A stretch of 7,148 nucleotides of DNA from Limnospira sp050045915 (GTDB lineage: Bacteria; Cyanobacteriota; Cyanobacteriia; Cyanobacteriales; Microcoleaceae): the NCBI GenBank assembly GCA_050045915.1, contig JBNGCR010000239.1, positions 1-7,148 of the forward strand, written 5' to 3'. Below are positions 1-4,830 of this stretch, one piece after another (the first letter of the stretch is position 1; each line of letters opens with the position of its first letter). The translations under genes and the position numbers were made by a program. A model generated the notes under the pieces. It saw only the letters and a list, made by a program, of their open reading frames with translations, was not told the origin of the DNA and ran no database searches.

Positions 1-2
1 TA

Positions 3-77
3 TTAAGGGGGGCTGGGGGGGATCTCCACCTTTGTTGAGGACGAAAAATTCCCCCAAATCCCCTTTCAAAAAATGGA
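3..77. repeat. G-run / C-run imperfect inverted repeat
   Basis: The left edge has a G-rich arm (AAGGGGGGCTGGGGGGG, about 5-21) and a C-rich arm (CCCCCAAATCCCCTTT, about 52-67). The second arm, reverse-complemented, reads AAAGGGGATTTGGGGG and aligns imperfectly with the first. Such G-run/C-run pairs are common in cyanobacterial intergenic DNA as dispersed repeat units. The left end may be cut by the window, so true borders are unknown. It could also be a terminator structure of a gene outside the window. Confidence 0.4.
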
Positions 78-164
78 CTTTGCAGCCTCCAAGCTACCTC
101 GTCAGCCCAGAACCCGCCGTCAAAAGTTCTATTTTTGATGTTACAGATCGCCTCGAAACTGCCT

Positions 165-183
165 CTGTCAGAGAATTTGACAG
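165..183. promoter_or_regulatory. Dyad symmetry upstream of operon
   Basis: CTGTCA (165-170) and TGACAG (178-183) form a perfect 6-bp inverted repeat with a 7-base centre, about 70 bases upstream of the predicted -35 box. It could be an operator for a dimeric winged-helix protein such as the first gene of the operon, or a chance hairpin. There is no direct evidence of function. Confidence 0.25.
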
Positions 184-252
184 GCTATTTGAGTTCGGCT
201 TTTCCGGGTTTAGCGACTGGATGAAAGCCGAGTTACGGATTGTATTTTTTCC

Positions 253-281
253 TTGGATTTGGGCAATTTTCATTCTACAAT
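253..281 (+). promoter_or_regulatory. Sigma70-type promoter of the three-gene operon
   Basis: TTGGAT (253-258) is separated by exactly 17 bases from TACAAT (276-281), which matches the -10 consensus at five of six positions. The expected transcription start is near 288, about 25 bases before the ATG at 313. This argues against the upstream TTG at 253 as the start codon of the first gene, because that codon lies inside the -35 box. Confidence 0.6.
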
Positions 282-291
282 AGATGCATCT
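282..291. promoter_or_regulatory. Palindrome at predicted transcription start
   Basis: AGATGCATCT is a perfect 10-bp palindrome placed directly after the -10 box and over the expected transcription start. This is a classic position for a repressor site. An autoregulating winged-helix protein is encoded directly downstream, so an operator is plausible, but a palindrome of this length can arise by chance. Confidence 0.25.
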
Positions 292-312
292 TTCCAAACG
301 GGACGCGATCGC

Positions 313-972
313 ATGGAACACACCACACCCGCAGCCGATATCAAGCTGCAAACCCGTCTGTTGCTGAATCTGTGGGATTGGGGAGGCGTGGGGGAGTTTG
401 TAAAGAAAAGTGAACTCACCAACCGGGTGAAAAAAAAGGCCGAGAAGGTTTCCGATTATCAAAAAATTTACGAAACGTTAGAACAAGAGGGGACGATCGC
501 GACAAAAACCGAGAAGCGATCGCGGCTGGTTTCCCTGACTGAGACGGGATTGCAGAGACTCGCGGCGGGTTTGCAAGACCCGGATTTCGAGTACGATGCC
601 GGCGAACCTGTCATCGGTTCCAGACATTTCAACGCCCTGCTGAAATGGGTTCGCGAGATGGGCGATCGGGCCCAGCCTGCAGATGAAGGGGCGATCGCGA
701 CTTACGAAGCCTTTAAACCCGTCGTTTTGGACGTTTATCACCGCCTCAACCGGGATTACAATTATGACGATTTGGTTCCAATTTACCGCATCCGGCGAGA
801 ATTGGGGGAACGGGTGGCGCGATCGCGCTTTTCCGAGTGGATGCTGAAATTGCAAGCCGAAGGCCGGTGGATCTTACAAGGGGGAGAAATGCCGGATATC
901 ACCCCCGAAAAAAAAGAAGATTCAATCTTGACATCCTTGGGAGAGTTACTTTATTACGCGACTTTGCTTTGA
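313..972 (+). CDS. Double winged-helix DNA-binding protein, first gene of candidate defence operon
   Basis: This 219-aa protein is probably a DNA-binding regulator or targeting subunit. Residues about 10-80 have a winged-helix pattern: helices around KKSELTNRVKKKAEKVSDYQ and IYETLEQEGTI, then a wing (KTEKRSRLVSLTETG) typical of MarR/PadR-like folds. A second helix-turn-helix-like unit spans about 135-192, with VPIYRIRRELGERVARSRF and LKLQAEGRWIL, followed by a conserved-looking tail (GEMPDITPEKKEDSI). No membrane segment or catalytic motif is seen. I chose ATG 313 because the promoter at 253-281 covers the alternative in-frame TTG at 253; the 20 residues it would add look like non-coding sequence. 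The ribosome-binding site is weak (GGGA at 300-303). The next gene follows after 35 bases with no terminator between. The family name is not recognised; the winged-helix call is by pattern only. Confidence 0.75.
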   Translation: MEHTTPAADIKLQTRLLLNLWDWGGVGEFVKKSELTNRVKKKAEKVSDYQKIYETLEQEGTIATKTEKRSRLVSLTETGLQRLAAGLQDPDFEYDAGEPVIGSRHFNALLKWVREMGDRAQPADEGAIATYEAFKPVVLDVYHRLNRDYNYDDLVPIYRIRRELGERVARSRFSEWMLKLQAEGRWILQGGEMPDITPEKKEDSILTSLGELLYYATLL

Positions 973-1007
973 GAAATCCTTCAATGTCCTTATCTTAAAT
1001 TCCGACT

Positions 1008-2903
1008 ATGACTGCATCATCTACCGATAAAATTAATGCTGCGATCGCCAATTCCAACCCCTTTGAAACCCTGGCGATCGCCCGAGATCAGGATGTTTGG
1101 GAATCCGGATTTCCGGATATTCCCAGCGTCAACGCCCATGCTTCGGATGCCATTTTGCAAGCCCTCCAGGAGGCAAAATCCACATCCTCAACACACCAGA
1201 AAATCAAAACTCGGGTGATTGTTGCCGCCAAGGGAAGGGGGAAAAGTCACACTTTAGCCCGTCTCCGCCAACACTGCGATCGCGAAAAAGAGGCCTTCTT
1301 TATCTATGCGGGGGTGGAACAATATTCCCTGAGTGCGATCGAGCAGGAATTTCACAAAACGGTTGTCATAAGTTTGGACAAAACGGGCTCTTCCGGGGTG
1401 ACTCAGTGGCAGGAACTCGCCACACTGATGGCGAATACTGTTTGGAAAGAAACTAACCCGAACTCCAAAACTGTCACCGAAAAGCAGTTGCTAAAAAGTG
1501 TTGCGAATCTTGGCAAAACCGAGGGCAAGGATCGGGAATGGGTCGAACTCATGACCGACAAGTTTAACAAGACTTACAAACAATTCGACCCGGATCTGAT
1601 CAAGGCGATATTTTGGACCCTTTCAGATTCTCTGGGTCGCCACGCGGTCAAATGGTTGTCGGGTCAAGAAATTGCGCCCTCGAAAACCCAAAAACTCGAT
1701 CTTCCAGCGTCATTTTTTGGAGTCGGACAGACCAAATATCAAATCTTTGACAATACGTTAAAAATTCTGAGTTTGATCGCCGAATATAAATCTGTCATAA
1801 TCGGTTTTGATGAGTTGGACTTGCCCGATAGTCAGCGCAGTAAAGCCGGTTTGGCAAGGCCTCAAGTGGTGGCTCGATTAATTAAAATGATCGTCGATAA
1901 GCTGAGTTTATCTAAAACCAGTCATGGAGTCGTAATTGTAACGGTGATGATGCCGGATACTTGGACGCAAAAAGTAAAATCGATGCCGGGAGGTGTTCCA
2001 GATCGGGTTTCGGGAACTGAAAAGCCGATTCTGTTGCAGGGAATCAATGCCGATGCAGCCGTAGAACTGATCAAACTGTGGCTCGATGAATTTTATAAGA
2101 GTCGGAAATTGGTTCCCCCAACTCCCCTTTATCCTTTTGACGAACAGAAAATCCGCGCAATTGTGGCGGAAGGAAATTCGATTCGGCAGATGCTTCGCTG
2201 GTGTGCAGAAAAATTTCAAGCCACCGTGTCCGATGAGGATAAATTCGATGGTAAAAAGCCTCCAAAATCCGCGCCGAAGTCCCCGGTCGAGCAGGCTTAT
2301 CAAAAAGAGTTGATCGCATTGGAAAGCTCGGTAGATAGTTGGCTGGATGACCAGTCAAAAATTGCTTTGGCGTTGCAGTTATGCTTTAAAGCAGTCAAGG
2401 GCAAAACCATTGAAAATGTCAAGGTTGAGAGTATCGAACCTGTCGAACCAAAAGCCAAAAACAAGGGTTATATAAACTTCAAAATTGTCGGATCTGAAAA
2501 TGGAAAAATTGTAAAAATAGGAGTCTGCGTTCTGCAAAAATCATCTAGCCTTTCCGTCGGTGCAGCCCTCAACCGTCTGATCAGTTACAAGACATTTGGT
2601 ATAACCCGAGGGTGCTTGGTGCGTTCCAAAGAAATTAGTCAAAACGCAACCAGAGCTCAAGAACATTTGAAAAAACTTTTGTCTGCCAAATGGGGAGGTG
2701 AGTGGGTTTCCTTCGAGGCGGAAAATGTCAAACCCATTTTGGCTTTATTTCACGTTCACCAAGGTCGGGGCGATTACCAGTTGACTGACAAACAGATTGT
2801 AGATTTTGCCCATCAAAGTCGTTTGTTAGTGGACAACTATTTAATTCGCGAAATTTTGAGCGCTCCGTCGGGTCAAGTTCCTGGTAATCTGGAGAAAGAA
2901 TGA
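1008..2903 (+). CDS. AAA+/P-loop ATPase, second gene of candidate defence operon
   Basis: This 631-aa soluble ATPase probably drives or gates the neighbouring nuclease. The Walker A motif is AAKGRGKSH (residues 73-81), with alanine where the first glycine is usual. Walker B is VIIGFDELD (263-271) with acidic pair D268-E269. A sensor-1-like strand is GVVIVTVMMPDTW (307-319). An arginine at 333 (PDRVSG) could be a finger, and GNSIRQML (389-396) resembles a sensor-2 segment. This order, with LLQGINADAAVELIKLWL before the sensor-2 region, recalls ORC/Cdc6- or STAND-like AAA+ proteins. Residues about 440-630 form a separate alpha/beta domain that could be a degenerate nuclease fold. The stop codon overlaps the next start (ATGA), so the two are probably translated together. 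The exact family is not recognised; BREX-type ATPases such as BrxC or PglY are only distant analogues. Confidence 0.8.
   Translation: MTASSTDKINAAIANSNPFETLAIARDQDVWESGFPDIPSVNAHASDAILQALQEAKSTSSTHQKIKTRVIVAAKGRGKSHTLARLRQHCDREKEAFFIYAGVEQYSLSAIEQEFHKTVVISLDKTGSSGVTQWQELATLMANTVWKETNPNSKTVTEKQLLKSVANLGKTEGKDREWVELMTDKFNKTYKQFDPDLIKAIFWTLSDSLGRHAVKWLSGQEIAPSKTQKLDLPASFFGVGQTKYQIFDNTLKILSLIAEYKSVIIGFDELDLPDSQRSKAGLARPQVVARLIKMIVDKLSLSKTSHGVVIVTVMMPDTWTQKVKSMPGGVPDRVSGTEKPILLQGINADAAVELIKLWLDEFYKSRKLVPPTPLYPFDEQKIRAIVAEGNSIRQMLRWCAEKFQATVSDEDKFDGKKPPKSAPKSPVEQAYQKELIALESSVDSWLDDQSKIALALQLCFKAVKGKTIENVKVESIEPVEPKAKNKGYINFKIVGSENGKIVKIGVCVLQKSSSLSVGAALNRLISYKTFGITRGCLVRSKEISQNATRAQEHLKKLLSAKWGGEWVSFEAENVKPILALFHVHQGRGDYQLTDKQIVDFAHQSRLLVDNYLIREILSAPSGQVPGNLEKE
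2891..2894 (+). promoter_or_regulatory. Ribosome-binding site of the nuclease gene
   Basis: GGAG lies 5 bases before the ATG at 2900, inside the end of the ATPase gene. It supports 2900 as the start rather than the in-frame ATGs at 2912 and 2915, and supports translational coupling across the 4-base overlap. Confidence 0.6.
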
Positions 2904-4354
2904 GTAATGCAATGATGATCGATACGGCGTTACGGCTTCCCGCGCCAGAGGTTGAGGCCCTGATTTCGGGGCGATCGCTGGTCGCTATGCCTTTACAATT
3001 TATCGAAGTGGGGGAATATGCCCTCTGTCCCGATCACCCACTGATTCCAACCTCGTCGCCGAGTCATTACTACAAACCGGATTTTCTAGACCTTGCAAAT
3101 ACTCCGGCAAAACCGCAGGTCAAAGCGTGGGCAAAGTGCGATCGCTGCGAACTGATCGACGAGACAGAATCCCTCGAAAAGTTGTCCGATTTGACGCTCT
3201 GGACTCCCGCAACCTTGCGGGAAATTATCGCCGAACGGGAATTGATTTTTCTGGCTTATTTTCGGGTGTATTTGTTGCCGGAACCGTTGGAGGTTGAGGC
3301 GATCGATCCCGAGGATGAATTTATCCCGCTACTCTCCCCCATTTCCATTACAACAGCAAACCCAGTTTTCGATGATGACTCGTTCCGCGATCGCTGTGAA
3401 CGATTGTTGAAGCGCCAATTGCCCGAACATCCGGAACTCGAAGCGTTACAAACGGCGATCGCGCAATATGCTCTCATCAATCCCGAGGCAAAAAGATTCG
3501 CCAACGATATCAAAAGATTTTTGGGCATCAATGTTAGTCTCAAGCCAGAAACCGATCCGAATTTAGCTTGGATCGATACGATTGTCGATTTGGGAAATCG
3601 CAGCAAAGAGAAAGACGAGGGAAAAAGTAATTATCAAGCCGGAACGGATTTTGAGAATGTCGTGCGGCGGAGTTTGGAATTTCTGGGATTTACAATCGAT
3701 CTCAGTCACAGAGGAGGTGCTGGCGGTTTGGATTTATTTTGCTCCCATCCCTATCCTATTTTTGGAGAATGCAAATCGGGAAAAAAAATTCCCAATGATA
3801 CCGCAGTGCAATTGCTAAATCTGATGACGCTAAGAAGTGAAAATATAGATATTGCTCGCGCCGGAAAAATTATTATCGGCCCCGGCAAGCTCACCAATCA
3901 GTTAGAAGAGGCTGCAAAAAAACACGGTATGTCAATTATCAATCCTGAAACCCTGCAAAAATTGGTCAAGTTACAGAGTCAATATCCCAATTCTGTCGAT
4001 TTGTTTGAATTGAAGGATTTTTTAGTTCCAGGTCAATCTGATGAGAGCATCGATCGATATATTGAACAAGTCAAGCAAAAAATACAATTGCGAACTCAAA
4101 TTATAAAAGCCCTCCAAAAATTAGAAGAATTGGGGAATAATAGACCCAAAAAAGAAGTTGTCAGGACTCAATATAATGCCATGTTTGCATCAGATATTGA
4201 CTCCGCGATTTCTGTCAAATTTGCCGAAGAAATTCTCATCGAACTTTCATCGCCCCTCACGGGTTATCTCGGACGCATCAAAGAAGAGGGAAGCGACGAA
4301 TATCAATTTTATTTCATTCGAGAGATGCCCGAAATTGACTCCCAATCCTCTTGA
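2900..4354 (+). CDS. PD-(D/E)xK nuclease-fold protein with DUF1802-like N-terminus, third gene of candidate defence operon
   Basis: This 484-aa protein probably cuts DNA. The central domain (about 246-355) has the restriction-endonuclease core in order: helix GTDFENVVRRSLEFLGF with E252, then GGAGGLDLF with D278, then the strand IFGECKSGK giving E290-x-K292, helix TAVQLLNL, strand GKIIIGPGK, and a last helix/strand pair. All expected Mrr-like catalytic residues are present, so it should be active. The N-terminal part (about 10-135) resembles DUF1802, mainly through LTLWTPATLREIIAERE followed by FRVYLLPEP; this is a by-eye match. C43-x2-H46 and C80-x2-C83 could bind zinc. The C-terminal 380-484 region is helical and of unknown function. 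The last 20 codons are part of a 105-bp tandem duplication, and the stop codon lies in the loop of a hairpin. Its role with the ATPase is inferred from context. Confidence 0.8.
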   Translation: MSNAMMIDTALRLPAPEVEALISGRSLVAMPLQFIEVGEYALCPDHPLIPTSSPSHYYKPDFLDLANTPAKPQVKAWAKCDRCELIDETESLEKLSDLTLWTPATLREIIAERELIFLAYFRVYLLPEPLEVEAIDPEDEFIPLLSPISITTANPVFDDDSFRDRCERLLKRQLPEHPELEALQTAIAQYALINPEAKRFANDIKRFLGINVSLKPETDPNLAWIDTIVDLGNRSKEKDEGKSNYQAGTDFENVVRRSLEFLGFTIDLSHRGGAGGLDLFCSHPYPIFGECKSGKKIPNDTAVQLLNLMTLRSENIDIARAGKIIIGPGKLTNQLEEAAKKHGMSIINPETLQKLVKLQSQYPNSVDLFELKDFLVPGQSDESIDRYIEQVKQKIQLRTQIIKALQKLEELGNNRPKKEVVRTQYNAMFASDIDSAISVKFAEEILIELSSPLTGYLGRIKEEGSDEYQFYFIREMPEIDSQSS

Positions 4355-4361
4355 GAGGATT
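4344..4361 (+). terminator. Stop-codon hairpin, possible terminator (first copy)
   Basis: AATCCTCT (4344-4351) and AGAGGATT (4354-4361) pair perfectly around TG, and two more T bases follow. The TGA stop at 4352-4354 is in the loop. The 2-base loop means the inner pairs will open. The T-run is short, so this is a weak intrinsic terminator at best. An identical copy is at 4449-4466. Confidence 0.35.
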
Positions 4362-4371
4362 TTCGCTATGA

Positions 4372-4393
4372 GCTTGGGAATTCATTCCCAAGC
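4372..4393. repeat. Near-perfect palindrome downstream of the operon (first copy)
   Basis: GCTTGGGAAT and ATTCCCAAGC are exact reverse complements separated by TC, a 10-bp stem. No T-run follows on either strand, so it is a dyad rather than a classic terminator. It recurs at 4477-4498 as part of the tandem duplication, and half of it recurs again at 4571-4585. Confidence 0.6.
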
Positions 4394-4570
4394 GGGACTG
4401 ACGAATATCAATTTTATTTCATTCGAGAGATGCCCGAAATTGACTCCCAATCCTCTTGAGAGGATTTTCGCTATGAGCTTGGGAATTCATTCCCAAGCGG
4501 GACTGTTATCATTTGACCAGCTTATCTGGAACGATCGCCAAGATTTTGAGCGATCGCACATCCCACAGGA

Positions 4571-4586
4571 AATTCATTCCCAAGCG
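4571..4586. repeat. Third, partial copy of the palindrome arm
   Basis: AATTCATTCCCAAGCG here is identical to 16 bases of the tandem unit (4378-4393 plus one), with the flanks GGA and AGA nearly matching as well. It lies about 90 bases after the second full copy. This suggests that the palindrome belongs to a dispersed repeat family rather than only to the nuclease gene. Confidence 0.6.
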
Positions 4587-4608
4587 AGATATTCAACCGG
4601 ACATCATT

Positions 4609-4764
4609 TCACGGGCGATCGCGCACCAAAACCGCCCGGGCCGGAGCCCCCTCCGAACCGATAATTTTCAACGGCAAACACACCAACTCATACTCCCCCG
4701 GTTCCACCTTCGCCAAATTCAGACCCTCCACAATAATCACCCCCGCCTTGACATACCCGACCAT
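4609..4764 (-). pseudogene. C-terminal remnant of a cyclase / kynurenine-formamidase-family protein
   Basis: The minus strand reads 51 codons ending in TGA at 4609. The residues GVIIVEGLNLAKVEPGEYEL and then VCLPLKIIGSEGAPARAVL match the characteristic C-terminal end of the metal-dependent cyclase family (arylformamidase-like), whose members are usually about 200-270 residues long. Only the last fifth is present. An in-frame TGA lies two codons before the ATG at 4762-4764, and the bases beyond it up to 4830 do not look coding. The N-terminal part with the metal-binding histidines is therefore missing, and no enzyme activity is expected. The remnant may still be translated, but no ribosome-binding site is clear. 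Identification is by recognition of the sequence pattern and not by a search. Confidence 0.7.
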
Positions 4765-4801
4765 TTTAAATCAAAATTTGCCATTTGAAAACCAGATTTT
4801 T

Positions 4802-4822
4802 GGGGGCAGATTTCCCGCCCCC
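4802..4822 (-). terminator. GC-rich hairpin after the cell-wall enzyme gene
   Basis: GGGGGC (4802-4807) pairs with GCCCCC (4817-4822); one G-U and one G-C pair can extend the stem, leaving a 5-base loop. It begins 8 bases after the stop of the minus-strand gene, the usual place for a terminator. On the minus strand it is followed by A bases and not T bases, so it is not a canonical intrinsic terminator. Confidence 0.4.
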
Positions 4823-4830
4823 CACTCCCA

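Larger units (their letters stand above)
1..252. other. Non-coding stretch left of the operon
   Basis: I find no supported gene here. One open frame at 32-283 starts with TTG, runs through the G/C-run repeat and overlaps the operon promoter; its protein has no recognisable domain. Contents that can be named are the inverted repeat at the left end, the dyad at 165-183 and the start of the promoter region. Confidence 0.5.
4295..4504. repeat. Perfect 105-bp tandem duplication, two copies
   Basis: Positions 4295-4399 and 4400-4504 are identical base for base; one further base (G at 4400 and 4505) also matches. Each unit holds the last 20 codons of the nuclease gene, its TGA stop, and 45 bases of downstream DNA with an AATCCTCT/AGAGGATT dyad and a GCTTGGGAAT/ATTCCCAAGC dyad. 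The unit is exactly 35 codons, so the second copy is in frame behind the first stop. Identity without a single change points to a recent event, copy-number homogenisation or an assembly artefact. Confidence 0.97.
4355..4830. other. Interval between convergent genes: repeats and gene remnant
   Basis: This 476-base interval holds the non-coding part of the tandem duplication, the third partial repeat, two HIP1 sites (4550, 4615), the cyclase remnant on the minus strand, and the G/C hairpin at 4802-4822. No intact gene is seen on either strand. It appears to be a rearrangement scar. Confidence 0.6.

Noticed and set aside
32..283. An 83-aa open frame left of the operon
   Set aside because: It starts with TTG, begins in the G/C-run repeat, overlaps the promoter and has no recognisable domain.
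253..312. TTG start at 253 giving a 239-aa winged-helix protein
   Set aside because: The codon lies inside the predicted -35 box, and the added 20 residues look unlike the rest of the protein.
4295..4586. CRISPR array at the repeats
   Set aside because: Two full copies directly abut with no spacer, and the third is only partial; there are no regularly spaced units and no cas genes.
4158..4664. A 168-aa open frame on the plus strand that runs through both repeat copies and has a repeated peptide
   Set aside because: Its first two thirds lie inside the nuclease gene in another frame, and the repeat is only its shadow of the 105-bp duplication; no ribosome-binding site is seen.
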